Source: Deltaproteobacteria bacterium (GTDB taxonomy: Bacteria > Desulfobacterota > Desulfobacteria > Desulfobacterales > SpSt-501). Taken from it: a DNA stretch of 38,085 nt. The stretch is from contig JACRCN010000022.1 of the NCBI GenBank assembly GCA_016219005.1, forward strand, positions 1 through 38,085, given 5' to 3'. The translations under genes and the position numbers were made by a program. The notes beneath the pieces were generated by a model that worked only from the letters and a program-made list of their open reading frames with translations, was not told the DNA's origin and ran no database searches. This document shows, in pieces, positions 24,152 to 37,716 of the stretch (positions are counted from its first letter, which is position 1; each line of letters starts with the position of its first letter).

Positions 24152-25102
24152 ATGCAAAAGAAAGTTTCGTTTGTCGTCTTGACCAATACCGGCTCTCCGG
24201 CGAGGCAGTTCTGCGCGTCCAGATCGACGTTGCGATGGGCGGCCGTTCTGGCCGCCGCGTTCATGGGGGTGACCTGCTTTGTCGGATTCGACTATGTTCA
24301 GCTGAAACGGGCATCCCTGCACTTGCAGAAACGGGATGCGGATCTCTCCGGCATGCTGGAGGCCCAGCGCGGTGAAGTCGACCTCCAGCGCAAGCAGATC
24401 GGCGATTTTGCCGGCGAGATCAATGCGCTCAAGGAGAAGCTGCTCGCCTTGAACCAGTTCGAAAAAAAGATCCGGGTCATGGCGGACGTCGAAAAACGCC
24501 CGGATGCCGGCAACCTCTTCGGGGTCGGGGGTTCGATCCCCCAGGCCATGGATCCCAAAGCGGCCTTCAACGAGCAGCGCAACAGCCTGGTCCGCGAAAT
24601 GCGCAGCCAGGTGGAGCAGATCAACCTGGCCACGGTGAACCAGGACAAGAGCTTCGCGTCGCTCGTCACCCACTTGGAAAAACAGCAACGCCTGCTGGCC
24701 TCGACGCCCACCATCCGGCCAATCGACCCGGATGCGGAATGCTGGGTATCATCGCGGTTCGACTGGCGCACCTCGCCGTTCACCAACCAGCGCGAGTTCC
24801 ACAAGGGCTTCGACATTGCGGTTCGCGAAGGCACCCCGATCTACGTCACCGCCGCCGGTGTCGTCACCTTCGCCGGCAACAGAGGCCTGCTTGGCAAGGC
24901 CATCATCGTGGATCATGGCCACGGAATCACCACGACCTATGGGCACTGCAGCCGGCTTTTCAAACTTCCAGGAGAAAAGGTGAACCGGTGGGAGACGATC
25001 GCCCTGGTGGGCAACACCGGCAACAGCACCGGACCCCACATTCACTACGAAGTGGCCATCTTCGGGGTGCCGGTCAATCCCGAAAAATACTTTCTCAACT
25101 GA
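24152..25102 (+). CDS. M23-family murein endopeptidase
   Basis: The 316-residue product has a cytoplasmic start, one membrane anchor (about 28-50), a coiled-coil (about 55-110), then a LytM/M23 domain. The zinc ligand motif FHKGFDIA, the HGH sequence and the HIHYE motif are all present, so the peptidase should be active. The layout matches envelope-bound NlpD/MepM-type enzymes that cut peptidoglycan cross-bridges. It follows folD closely. Confidence 0.92.
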   Translation: MQKKVSFVVLTNTGSPARQFCASRSTLRWAAVLAAAFMGVTCFVGFDYVQLKRASLHLQKRDADLSGMLEAQRGEVDLQRKQIGDFAGEINALKEKLLALNQFEKKIRVMADVEKRPDAGNLFGVGGSIPQAMDPKAAFNEQRNSLVREMRSQVEQINLATVNQDKSFASLVTHLEKQQRLLASTPTIRPIDPDAECWVSSRFDWRTSPFTNQREFHKGFDIAVREGTPIYVTAAGVVTFAGNRGLLGKAIIVDHGHGITTTYGHCSRLFKLPGEKVNRWETIALVGNTGNSTGPHIHYEVAIFGVPVNPEKYFLN

Positions 25103-25130
25103 AGACGGCCTCGCCGGAAGCAGGTTAGGG

Positions 25131-25200
25131 CGCGTTGCGCCATCCCAACTGTGGAACGAAATCCCCCTTCGCCCCCTTTGCCAAAGGGGGTTGGGGGGGT
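25131..25200. repeat. Palindromic intergenic repeat, copy A
   Basis: It starts CGCGTTGCGCCATCC and ends in the palindrome CCCCCTTT-GCC-AAAGGGGG. A related copy lies at 33194-33254 with the same opening 15 bases and the same palindromic end. Both lie just after the 3' end of a gene. Confidence 0.75.
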
Positions 25201-25253
25201 AAAAGCAACTTCCTTGGGAGGCCAATCCCTCCTTGCGCGGTGTTTCTTGTCGT

Positions 25254-25286
25254 GGCGGTCCGCCGTACGGTGGCGGACCGCCCTTT
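25254..25286 (+). terminator. Hairpin terminator upstream of secA
   Basis: GGCGGTCCGCC and GGCGGACCGCC pair over 11 bases around a 7-base loop and are followed by CTTTT. It probably ends transcription from the M23 peptidase side. Confidence 0.6.
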
Positions 25287-25359
25287 TCGGAATCCGCACG
25301 CCTTGGCCTTCGATCGAAGCCGCTAATTTTTTCCAGCCTCAAGCTTCCAAACGAAATTC

Positions 25360-25387
25360 TTGAGACACGCCATAGATTTGATATAAT
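25360..25387 (+). promoter_or_regulatory. Promoter of secA
   Basis: TTGAGA and TATAAT are 16 bases apart, with the likely start about 35 bases before the secA ATG. Confidence 0.65.
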
Positions 25388-25428
25388 TGAAGCGCTTGTG
25401 ATACTTCGCAGAGAGGAACTATTTTTCC

Positions 25429-27954
<2,526 letters not shown>

Positions 27955-28125
27955 GCCGGTCCGGAAAAAGGGGAGGCTCTTTACAAAAACTTGCGGCAGT
28001 GATTATTATGGACTGAAACCGGAACGGCGGGGATGCGTCGATCGCTGCTGCCGGCGGGGCCGGCCGCAGCACGGCGGAAGCGGGTGTGTCCGCACGGTCC
28101 GGAACCCGGGTGGCAGAGGAAACCC

Positions 28126-28440
28126 ATGAGCGCGCATGAGCCGCAACACGGTGAAAGCGTCAAATCCGAGAGCGACCTCCGGCTCGACGAGCCGCCGCTT
28201 TATCGGGTGCTGCTCCTCAACGACGATTACACCACCATGGACTTCGTGGTGGAGGTGCTCAAGCACGTGTTTCGCAAATCTGAGGAGCAAGCCACCCACA
28301 TCATGCTCAACGTTCATCACACCGGAGTGGGAGTGTGCGGTCTGTATCCGTTTGAGATCGCCGAAACCAAAGTCGACATGGTGCACAGCATCGCACGGGA
28401 AAAGGGCTTTCCCCTCAAGTGCACCCTGGAAAGAGAATAG
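28126..28440 (+). CDS. clpS: ClpS N-degron adaptor
   Basis: The 104-residue product has YRVLLLNDDYTTMDFVVEVLKHVF, HIMLNVHHTGVGVCGLYPFEIAETK and a C-terminal helix, the complete ClpS core. ClpS delivers proteins with destabilising N-terminal residues to ClpA. AGAGGA precedes the ATG. It is directly followed (3 bases) by clpA. Confidence 0.95.
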   Translation: MSAHEPQHGESVKSESDLRLDEPPLYRVLLLNDDYTTMDFVVEVLKHVFRKSEEQATHIMLNVHHTGVGVCGLYPFEIAETKVDMVHSIAREKGFPLKCTLERE

Positions 28441-28443
28441 ACC

Positions 28444-30690
<2,247 letters not shown>

Positions 30691-30695
30691 AGCCC

Positions 30696-31460
30696 ATGCC
30701 CGTTTTTGTGCTCTCGGAGGAACTCGCCTTTCCTCCACCCCGGCTTGCCGCCGCCGACGGGTTGCTGGCGGTTGGCGGCGACCTGAGCGCAGAGCGGCTG
30801 CTGCTCGCCTACCGGATGGGCATTTTCCCCTGGTATTCCGAAGGAGAGCCCATCCTGTGGTGGTCGCCGGACCCGCGGCTGGTGCTCTATCCCCGGGAGT
30901 TCCGCGTCCCGCGCTCGCTCGCGAAGGTGATACGGCGGGCCGACTTCACGGTCAGCATGGACCAGGCCTTCCAGGAGGTGATCGGCGAATGTGCCCGGGT
31001 GCGCCGCGAAAGCGGCGAGGGCACCTGGATCGTGCCCGAGATGCTCGATGCCTACTGCGGGCTCTACCGGGCCGGCGTGGCCCACTCGGTGGAAGTGTGG
31101 CGGGAAGGGCGGCTCGCCGGGGGGCTATACGGGATTGCGCTGGGGAAGAGTTTTTTCGGGGAGTCCATGTTCACGCGCGTCACCAACGCCTCCAAGGTGG
31201 CCCTGGCGGCGCTGGTGAGTCACGTGCAGGCCCTGGCCTTCGACCTGATCGACTGCCAGGTGACGACCGGCCACCTGATGCGCCTCGGGGCGCGTGAGAT
31301 TCCGCGGGAGCGCTACCTGGAGGACCTGAGGCGCTCCCTGAGGGGTCACTTCCGGCCGGGCCGATGGGCGTTTGACGAAGATGCTTTTTTCGGTTTGTTT
31401 TCCGACACGTCGGACAAGGCCAAAAGGCCCAAGGGATCGAGGGGACGCGGGTTCGGGTGA
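30696..31460 (+). CDS. aat: Leucyl/phenylalanyl-tRNA-protein transferase
   Basis: The product is about 254 residues, with FPPPRLAAADGLLAVGGDLSAERLLLAYRMGIFPWYSEGEPILWWSPDPR, HSVEVWREGRLAGGLYGIALGKSFFGESMF and DCQVTTGHLMRLGAREIPR, the full Aat signature. It adds Leu or Phe to N-terminal Arg/Lys, creating ClpS substrates. It starts 5 bases after clpA, so adaptor, unfoldase and substrate-marking enzyme are in one operon. About 20 basic residues extend beyond the usual end. Confidence 0.95.
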   Translation: MPVFVLSEELAFPPPRLAAADGLLAVGGDLSAERLLLAYRMGIFPWYSEGEPILWWSPDPRLVLYPREFRVPRSLAKVIRRADFTVSMDQAFQEVIGECARVRRESGEGTWIVPEMLDAYCGLYRAGVAHSVEVWREGRLAGGLYGIALGKSFFGESMFTRVTNASKVALAALVSHVQALAFDLIDCQVTTGHLMRLGAREIPRERYLEDLRRSLRGHFRPGRWAFDEDAFFGLFSDTSDKAKRPKGSRGRGFG

Positions 31461-31490
31461 AAGCAGGGAAACAGGGAAGATTCAGCGGAC

Positions 31491-31823
31491 ATGGAAAAGC
31501 CGTGCCTGTTTTGCCAGATCGTTCGCGGCCTGACATCCACCGAGATCCTGCACTCGACGGAAATCCTGGTGGTGTTCCGGGACATCCACCCCCAGGCGCC
31601 GGTGCACCTGCTGATCGTGCCGAGGAAGCACATCCGCAGCGTCAACGACCTCACGCCGGAAGATCAAGCCGTTTTTGGTGAAATGCTGCTGGCTGCCAAG
31701 GCCATGGCGGCCCAATTCGACATTTCAACCTCGGGCTACCGGCTCTTCGTGAATGTCGAACGGGGCGGCGGGCAGGTGATCTTCCACCTGCACATGCACC
31801 TGATCGGGGGGTGGGGACGCTGA
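31491..31823 (+). CDS. HIT-family nucleotide-binding protein (HINT-like)
   Basis: The 110-residue product has CLFCQIVRG with the zinc-type cysteine pair, VVFRDIHPQAPVHLLIVPRKHI, GYRLFVNVERGGGQVIFHLHMHLIGG and the histidine triad HLHMH. HINT hydrolases act on purine nucleoside phosphoramidates and aminoacyl-AMP. It ends at GGWGR, a few residues short of the conserved WPPG tail usual in the family. It is probably in the same transcript as aat. Confidence 0.9.
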   Translation: MEKPCLFCQIVRGLTSTEILHSTEILVVFRDIHPQAPVHLLIVPRKHIRSVNDLTPEDQAVFGEMLLAAKAMAAQFDISTSGYRLFVNVERGGGQVIFHLHMHLIGGWGR

Positions 31824-32004
31824 GTGCGGATGCCCGAGCCGGAGTCCTGGGCGCGGGATTACAATGAACGCCATTACAGGGCCTGCCGGATTTTGAGAAA
31901 CGCACGGGTGATCTGTCAGGGACCTATTCCCGCCGAATCAACATTCAACACCGCCCGGTCTGTCAACTTCTGAAAAAAGAAAAGATCGTTGATGTGGACC
32001 CATT

Positions 32005-33168
32005 ATGAATAAACCGCGCCTCACTCCGCACGGAGGCATTTACGTCCACGTCCCCTTCTGCTTGCGGAAGTGCGTCTATTGTGACTTTTTTTCAATCACC
32101 GACCTGAGCCTCAAACCCGCATTTCTGGAAGCCCTGTCCTGCGAGATTTCCGCAGCGGATCCGGGACTGATGGTCTTCGACAGCATCTGCATCGGCGGCG
32201 GCACCCCCTCGATCCTTGAGCCGGAGGAAGTCAAGGGAATCATCAACGGCCTGTTTTCAAAATTCCGGTTCGAGGGGTCAGTTGAAGTGACCCTCGAAGC
32301 CAACCCGGGCACGGTGGATTTCGAAAAACTGAAAGGCTTCCGGTCGGTCGGCGTCAACCGCCTCAACATCGGCGTCCAATCCTTTCAGGAAAAGAATCTG
32401 GCGATGCTCGGGAGAATTCATTCAGCCCAACAGGCACATGCAGCCCTTGCGGACGCACGCCGGGCCGGTTTTGAGAACGTCGGACTGGATTTGATGTACG
32501 GCCTTTCCGGCCAGGTTCTCCAAGACTGGACGACGGACTTGGAAAAAGCGCTGGCGCACAGGCCGGAGCACATCGCCTGCTACATGCTGACCGTCGAACC
32601 CGCAACGCCGCTGGCCGAGGAGCAGCGCCTGGGCCGTTACCAACCTGCGCCGGAGCGTGATGTGGCCGAGCTTTTTATGGCGACCTCGGAATTCCTTACG
32701 GCCCGCGGCTTTCTGCATTACGAGATTTCCAATTTTGCCCGTTGCGGGGCCGACAGCTGCGAGGTGGTCCGTGTCTCGCGGCACAATTCCAAGTATTGGA
32801 CGCATGCACCTTATCTGGGGTTCGGCCCCGCGGCACACTCCTTCCTGCCGCCGAAGCGGTTCTGGAACCACCGGGATGTGCAGCACTATGTGGATGAGGT
32901 GAGCGCGGCCCGCCGGCCCGTTGCCGGCGAGGAAGTGCTTACAGCGGACCAGGAGATGATGGAGGTGATCATGTTGGGGCTCAGAACGGCGGCCGGGGTC
33001 GACCTGCAGGATTTCAGACGCCGCTTCGGTGTCGATTTCATGAGCCTTTATGGGAAATCCGCAACCGAGCTGGCGTCAAGGGGCCTGCTTGTCCTGCGCG
33101 ATGAGCGCTGTGCTCCGACTCGACGCGGCATGCTCTATCTCAACACCGTCACCGCCGCCTTGACCTGA
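32005..33168 (+). CDS. hemW: HemW-like radical SAM haem chaperone
   Basis: The 387-residue product has GGIYVHVPFCLRKCVYCDF with the radical SAM cluster cysteines C19, C23 and C26. It also has IGGGTPSILEPEEV, SVEVTLEANPGTVDFEKL and VNRLNIGVQSF, and a C-terminal HemW-type domain. The CxxxCxxC plus following F rather than the extended HemN motif favours HemW (haem transfer) over coproporphyrinogen dehydrogenase. About 180 bases separate it from the HIT gene. Confidence 0.9.
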   Translation: MNKPRLTPHGGIYVHVPFCLRKCVYCDFFSITDLSLKPAFLEALSCEISAADPGLMVFDSICIGGGTPSILEPEEVKGIINGLFSKFRFEGSVEVTLEANPGTVDFEKLKGFRSVGVNRLNIGVQSFQEKNLAMLGRIHSAQQAHAALADARRAGFENVGLDLMYGLSGQVLQDWTTDLEKALAHRPEHIACYMLTVEPATPLAEEQRLGRYQPAPERDVAELFMATSEFLTARGFLHYEISNFARCGADSCEVVRVSRHNSKYWTHAPYLGFGPAAHSFLPPKRFWNHRDVQHYVDEVSAARRPVAGEEVLTADQEMMEVIMLGLRTAAGVDLQDFRRRFGVDFMSLYGKSATELASRGLLVLRDERCAPTRRGMLYLNTVTAALT

Positions 33169-33193
33169 AGGCGTTACGGAAAGCCGGCTCAGC

Positions 33194-33254
33194 CGCGTTG
33201 CGCCATCCTCATGGTGTCGCGCAATCCCCCTTGGCCTCCTTTGCCAAAGGGGGG
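33194..33254. repeat. Palindromic intergenic repeat, copy B
   Basis: It shares the opening CGCGTTGCGCCATCC and the ending CTTTGCCAAAGGGGG with copy A at 25131. The pairing arms (CCCCCTTGGC with GCCAAAGGGGG) are kept despite base differences. It lies between the convergent hemW and selB genes and may also act as their terminator. Confidence 0.72.
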
Positions 33255-33305
33255 CGGGAGATTTTGGAATCGACTTCCTCTGAGGCCGACAGCCGTAAGC
33301 GTTTT

Positions 33306-35216
33306 CTACCCCTTGCGTATTTTGCGCACGTCTCCCACCCGGAGGGTGACGTTCTTCGAGTCAAAATACTCGAACAGGGGGATGAGGAACTTGCGGGAGG
33401 CGCCGGTCATTTCCTTGAACTGGGTAGGGTTGATCTCGCCGTTCTCCTCCAGGAATTTCACCAGCCGCTTTTTCAGATCGTCGATGGCCTCGGCGTGGAA
33501 ATAGAGGTCGTCTTTGGTGCGGATGATCAACCCCTGCTCGATCAGCAGATGCAGGACATCCTTGGCCTGAGCCGGATCGGCCCTCAGGGTCTCGGTGACA
33601 TCCCGGAAAAAAGGTGGCTGCAGGCCGCCGTCCTTGTAAATTTGGAGCATTTTCCGGCGCAGGCTCGCCTCGTCTCCGGCGAGCGACACCTTGTGGGCTT
33701 TCAGGCGGACGCTTTTCTCCTCCTGCACGAGTGCGTTGTCCTTGATCATCTGGTTTAAAACGAGGTTGAACAGCTTCGCGTCCGTGCCGGGTGGAAACTT
33801 GCTCTTCAGCTCCTCCTTGGACATGCCGGACTTGAGGGGAAAGGCCTGGTGGTAGCCCCGCAGGTGCTCGGCCGTGTCCCGCACGAGTTCCTCGAAACTG
33901 CTCTTGTGCACGAAGGTCCGACTCTCCTTGTCCACCTGGACGATGGCGCGTGTACTCATCAGGCTCTGGAGGGTGGCGTCAAGCTGCTTGTCCGTCAGGT
34001 TCGTCATCAGCCGCAGGTCCGCAAAGGAGGCCCCCAACGGGCCGGAGGCGGAAATGTGAAAACCGACGAGCTGCTCCGGCCCGCCCGAAAGGACCCCCTT
34101 CAGCCCCTGCACCACCTCCGGCTTGAAACGCTTGTGTTTGGGTGGGATGGGATTCAAGACCTGCCCGCCGCCGACCGTGCGCACCGGCGAGTAGCTGCGC
34201 ACGACGAAGTGGTCGTCCTTGACGACGGCCACCGGCGTGTCCAGCCGCAGTTGGGCGACGGTTTCCTGCCCGGGCGCAAGCTCGTCCTGCTCGAGCAGGA
34301 TCAGGTTGCCGAGGATTTCGGAGGTGCCGGTATGGAAACGGACGCGGGTGCGGTTTTTGATGGCCCGGCCGTTGCTCGCCAGATAGCGGAAATGGATATC
34401 CACCATGTAGCTTGGCCGGAGCGCCTGGGGGATTGCGAGCACGTCCCCGCGCTGCACCGCCTCCTTGTCCAGCCCCTGGAAGTTGATGGCGGTGCGCATG
34501 CCGCTTTCGGCCGCCGGAACGCTCTGGTTGTGGACCTGGACGCCCCGGACCTTGGAGGTGATGCCGGATGGGTAGATCATGACGGCGTCCCCCACTTGGA
34601 CCCTGCCGGAGACGAGGGTGCCGGTGATGACGGTGCCGAAGCCTTTCATGGTGAAGACGCGGTCCACGGGCAGGCGGAAGAGGCTTGAGGGCGGCCGATC
34701 CGGAATCTGCCGAGCGAGCGCGTCAAGGGCCTGGATGAACTCGGGAAGCCCCTGGCCGGTGACCGCCGAGATCGGGATGATGGGCGCGTTTTCGAGAAAG
34801 GTGTCACGGGTAAACTCCTTGACGTCCTCTGTCGCGAGCTCCAGCATCTCCTCGTCGACGAGGTCGACCTTGGTCAAGACCACCAGCCCGTGGCGCACGC
34901 CGAGCAGCGTGCAGATCTCCATGTGCTCCCGAGTCTGGGGCATGACCCCCTCGTCGGCCGCGATCACCATGGCGACGATGTCGATCCCCGTGGCGCCGGC
35001 CACCATGTTTTTCACAAACTTTTCATGGCCGGGAACATCCACGACCCCTAAATGCTGGCCGCTCGGCAGGTCGAGATGGGCAAAGCCCAGCTCGATGGTG
35101 ATCCCCCGCAGCTTTTCCTCCTTCAGGCGGTCGGTATCGATACCGGTGACCGCCCGCACCAGGGACGTCTTGCCATGGTCGATGTGGCCGGCGGTGCCTA
35201 GAATGATCTGTTTCAC
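33306..35216 (-). CDS. selB: Selenocysteine-specific elongation factor SelB
   Basis: The 636-residue GTPase brings Sec-tRNA to UGA codons marked by a SECIS. G1 is [12 protein letters not shown] at the extreme N-terminus, and the other G motifs are [25 protein letters not shown] and LTKVDL. EF-Tu-like domains 2 and 3 follow ([20 protein letters not shown]). The C-terminal half contains the winged-helix repeats that read the SECIS (for example [19 protein letters not shown] and [22 protein letters not shown]). A GTG start at 35216 is chosen because AGGAG lies 9 bases upstream and it gives the normal [16 protein letters not shown] beginning. No selA, selD or selC is in the window. It supports the Sec reading of the UGA codons at 1.2-8.4 kb. 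Confidence 0.97.
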   Translation of the reverse strand: MKQIILGTAGHIDHGKTSLVRAVTGIDTDRLKEEKLRGITIELGFAHLDLPSGQHLGVVDVPGHEKFVKNMVAGATGIDIVAMVIAADEGVMPQTREHMEICTLLGVRHGLVVLTKVDLVDEEMLELATEDVKEFTRDTFLENAPIIPISAVTGQGLPEFIQALDALARQIPDRPPSSLFRLPVDRVFTMKGFGTVITGTLVSGRVQVGDAVMIYPSGITSKVRGVQVHNQSVPAAESGMRTAINFQGLDKEAVQRGDVLAIPQALRPSYMVDIHFRYLASNGRAIKNRTRVRFHTGTSEILGNLILLEQDELAPGQETVAQLRLDTPVAVVKDDHFVVRSYSPVRTVGGGQVLNPIPPKHKRFKPEVVQGLKGVLSGGPEQLVGFHISASGPLGASFADLRLMTNLTDKQLDATLQSLMSTRAIVQVDKESRTFVHKSSFEELVRDTAEHLRGYHQAFPLKSGMSKEELKSKFPPGTDAKLFNLVLNQMIKDNALVQEEKSVRLKAHKVSLAGDEASLRRKMLQIYKDGGLQPPFFRDVTETLRADPAQAKDVLHLLIEQGLIIRTKDDLYFHAEAIDDLKKRLVKFLEENGEINPTQFKEMTGASRKFLIPLFEYFDSKNVTLRVGDVRKIRKG

Positions 35217-35304
35217 TTTCTGAAGCTCCTGCTGAATGACATGCGCTTGTTGGTTCGGCGGTTCGACTTGGAAAGTGGGGAGCACCTATGGGTCCAAGAG
35301 AAGC

Positions 35305-35478
35305 TCACGGCTTGTTACGTTTGCGATAGTATTCCAGAGCATAGGCCAGCCCCACCAGGATGACCGCCAGGCCGGCGACGTAAATGGCGCTCACTTCCCC
35401 CCGGAACATGCGCGTGATGACGACGGCGATGGCAACCCCCAGTATGGCCCGAATGAAAAGGAGGATGAATGGGTTCAT
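35305..35478 (-). CDS. Small two-helix membrane protein, unknown
   Basis: The 57-residue product MNPFILLFIRAILG... has two predicted membrane helices (3-20 and 28-48), separated by TRMFRGEVS, and a basic tail YYRKRNKP. GGGGATC precedes the ATG. A longer frame to 35601 has no ribosome site and a polar, low-complexity start. Many genomes carry such small inner-membrane proteins; I recognise no family. It lies 88 bases upstream of selB on the same strand. Confidence 0.6.
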   Translation of the reverse strand: MNPFILLFIRAILGVAIAVVITRMFRGEVSAIYVAGLAVILVGLAYALEYYRKRNKP

Positions 35479-35683
35479 GATGATGATCCCCGGATGCGTC
35501 GATGCGTTCAAGGTTGTAGCCGTCAAACTGCCGGTAGCTTCCTTTCTATTCAACTTTGCGCGGGGTTTCAATACCCGATTGCGGATCCGCCTGAACGCCA
35601 CCGCCGAAACCGACCGATTTCAGCCGCCGCCCATCCCTCTGCCCTCCGGCGCATGCGCCAAACACCTGATTTCATTTTTCCCC

Positions 35684-35712
35684 TTGATCTCGATTCAGGT
35701 CTTTGGTAAAAA
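35684..35712 (+). promoter_or_regulatory. Possible promoter of the tRNA-His/tRNA-Arg pair
   Basis: TTGATC and TAAAAA are 17 bases apart, about 32 bases before the first tRNA. Confidence 0.35.
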
Positions 35713-35743
35713 AGCATTTTATCGATGCATCAAATCTGATTGC

Positions 35744-35820
35744 GGTGGGTGTAGCTCAGTTGGCAGAGCACCGGGTTGTGGCCCCGGTTGTCGTGGGTTC
35801 AATTCCCATCACTCACCCCA
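35744..35820 (+). tRNA. tRNA-His (GTG)
   Basis: A complete cloverleaf. Acceptor GTGGGTG pairs with CACTCAC, the D arm contains TAGCTCAGTTGGCAGAGCA, and the anticodon loop TTGTGGC gives GTG between CCGGG and CCCGG. The T arm has GTTCAAT, and CCA is encoded. The G at 35744 faces the discriminator C, the G-1:C73 pair characteristic of histidine tRNA. Confidence 0.95.
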
Positions 35821-35827
35821 TTTTTAT

Positions 35828-35904
<77 letters not shown>

Positions 35905-35910
35905 TAGAAA

Positions 35911-36078
35911 TCAAGGGGTTACAGACTCAGTTCTGTGACCCTTTGCTTTTTGTGTGGGATTTGTGTGGGAATTTTCGGAGAAATTCCCGTCCAACACCTC
36001 AATTGCACGTCGCTCGGAGTCTCCGATGGAGTGCAGATAGATCTCCGTCGTAGCCCTGTTCTCGTGGGGTATACGCCA
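35911..36078 (-). pseudogene. Tyrosine-recombinase (integrase) C-terminal remnant
   Basis: On the minus strand, starting near 36078 and running to a stop at 35911, the translation reads PHENRATTEIYLHSIGDSERRAIEVLDG plus a tail. This matches the end of phage-type tyrosine integrases, including the catalytic Tyr context TTEIYLH. Everything upstream (the core-binding and most of the catalytic domain) is gone and replaced by DUF932-related sequence in the opposite direction. The stop lies 6 bases from the tRNA-Arg CCA end, the usual position of an integrase beside its attachment site. It is a scar of an integrated element. Confidence 0.72.
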
Positions 36079-36104
36079 GACACTCAGGTTCAATGCCATC
36101 ATGA

Positions 36105-36624
36105 TGCTGAATTCATGCTGTTGAGCATCCCGGACGGCAAGAAGAGCTTCAAGATCAACGGGGATAAAATGACGCCGGGCATTTCCATTTCGAATTCCGA
36201 AGTGGGTCTGGCCAGTCTGTCGGTGTCGGCATTCATCCTGCGATTGGTCTGCACAAACGGGATGGTGGCCAAGACCGAGATTTCCACCTCCTACCGGCAT
36301 GTGTCGATCAGGATCCTGACCGAGTTGCCCCAGGTGTTCGAGCGAGTGGCAGATGGATTGGGTAAACAGAAAGACCGCTTGAAATTGTCCTTGGAGAGCT
36401 CTGTTACCGATCCCCTCTTGACCATCGGGAATCTTAACCGGCAGTTTGCCCTTGGAGAGATGGAAAAATCAGCTGTGGAGTGGGCATGGCCACAGGAGAT
36501 GGGGAGACCATGTTTCATGTAGTCAACACTTATACCCGTGCTGCTGCCATGCAGGGGTTGTTGCCTGCGGAATCGAGCTTCAAGTTGCAGAGGGTGGGGG
36601 TGAGGTGTTGGGGATGTTGAAATA
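36105..36624 (+). pseudogene. DUF932-family phage/plasmid gene remnant, frameshifted
   Basis: The plus-strand translation from about 36105 (MLLSIPDGKKSFKINGDKM, then PGISISNSEVGLASLSVSAFILRLVCTNGM) is typical of DUF932 proteins found on phages and plasmids. The N-terminal part is missing. After EWAWPQEMG the frame breaks near 36500, and the family sequence continues in another frame as TMFHVVNTYTRAAAM, SSFKLQRVG. A second shift near 36593 is needed to read EVLGMLK to the TAG at 36624. It is thus a degraded gene with a lost 5' end and two frameshifts. Confidence 0.7.
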
Positions 36625-36636
36625 GCATTTTTATAC

Positions 36637-36672
36637 AATTGGAGGCCCAATTGAAAATTGCGGCCTCCAATT
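36637..36672. terminator. Inverted repeat between convergent units
   Basis: AATTGGAGGCC and GGCCTCCAATT are perfect 11-base arms with a 14-base spacer, followed on the plus strand by a T-rich stretch. It lies between the DUF932 remnant and the AT-rich minus-strand unit and is probably a terminator. Confidence 0.5.
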
Positions 36673-36722
36673 CTTATTTCAGCGATTAAATTTTATGATA
36701 GCTTGGCATGGTATGCTTTTAT

Positions 36723-37694
36723 TTAGAAAGAAATTTGTAGCCTTTTAAAAAGAGCAATCGACCCAAAATTGTGAAATGATTTTCCGGAAGGACACCTTTT
36801 ATACATATCTAATGTGAGGATTCTGCAAATAGCAACTATGACACAGCATGTATGAAAGAATCTTTTTAGATCTTTTCCTGGTTGTCGCGATAATAGGATA
36901 TTCATTGGGTCCATTTTCCACAAATTAATAACCTCATGTAATTCTTCATAATAGTTTAAATGCCCCTGGTATGGAAACCAAACTCCATAGTCATGTCTAT
37001 AAGTGGTTTTATTCCTAACCTGTGATAGCCAATTTCCAGCTGTACAATTACCATAAGAAAGATTGTAACATAATTCTGACAATAAAGTTGATAATTTTTG
37101 TTTGTTTACAGTTAAATTTTTGTCAATTAATACTTCATTACTAATTCCCTTAATGGTATCATGAAAGATTTTCCACATTTTTTCATGTGTACCACCGCCT
37201 ATTGAAGAAAGTTTTGAACAGGTTAGTGAGTTTGATATTTTTTCAAAATAAATTTTATAAAAACCACCTGTAATTTGGTTTGAAGCGGTAAAACCAAATA
37301 GATTTCCAATCTTGGCAATCATAGATATCTGTTCGTTTTCAATTTGGGAACAGCTTATTCCTAACATACGAAGTATTGCATGGGCTGCGTAAAAAGCCGA
37401 ATAATAAAGTCTAATTATAATCCATGCATATGATTTTGGAATAGTTGGATGTTTTTGAATTCCTTCAATAGTTTCAAAAGATGCCAAGCACATTCTGCTG
37501 CAATCATGAGCATATGCTTCAAGGAGCGGGTTAAAATTTGAGATATTTAATGAGAATTTATTTTGCTCTGGAGATAAATACATTTGATAATCACCAGAAG
37601 CTAACCATGCCGTAAGACGAAAACGCACATTTCCTGATACAGCATTTATCCCAGGCATCCAATATGGCCTAAAGGAATCTGCAAGATAGGACAT
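36723..37694 (-). CDS. Unrecognised 323-residue protein with HEPN-like motif
   Basis: The gene is strongly AT-rich compared with the GC-rich core, a sign of recent transfer. The protein is mostly helical. The segment AWIIIRLYYSAFYAAHAILRML at about 90-111 resembles the first long helix of HEPN domains. RNKTTYRH at 227-234 fits the R-x4-6-H catalytic pattern of HEPN ribonucleases, with the usual polar residue after Arg. I recognise no named family, so nuclease activity is inference from one motif and helix pattern. It follows a 94-residue gene by 22 bases, in the size arrangement of toxin-antitoxin or abortive-infection pairs, next to an integrase scar. Confidence 0.7.
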   Translation of the reverse strand: MSYLADSFRPYWMPGINAVSGNVRFRLTAWLASGDYQMYLSPEQNKFSLNISNFNPLLEAYAHDCSRMCLASFETIEGIQKHPTIPKSYAWIIIRLYYSAFYAAHAILRMLGISCSQIENEQISMIAKIGNLFGFTASNQITGGFYKIYFEKISNSLTCSKLSSIGGGTHEKMWKIFHDTIKGISNEVLIDKNLTVNKQKLSTLLSELCYNLSYGNCTAGNWLSQVRNKTTYRHDYGVWFPYQGHLNYYEELHEVINLWKMDPMNILLSRQPGKDLKRFFHTCCVIVAICRILTLDMYKRCPSGKSFHNFGSIALFKRLQISF

Positions 37695-37716
37695 CGCGCC
37701 ATAAATCCTAAGAGTT

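Noticed and set aside
25131-25200. CRISPR repeat
   Set aside because: Only two dispersed copies 8 kb apart, no regular spacers, and no cas gene in the window.
35479-35601. Longer N-terminus for the small membrane protein upstream of selB
   Set aside because: The added 41 residues are polar and low-complexity and lack a ribosome site, while the internal ATG has one.
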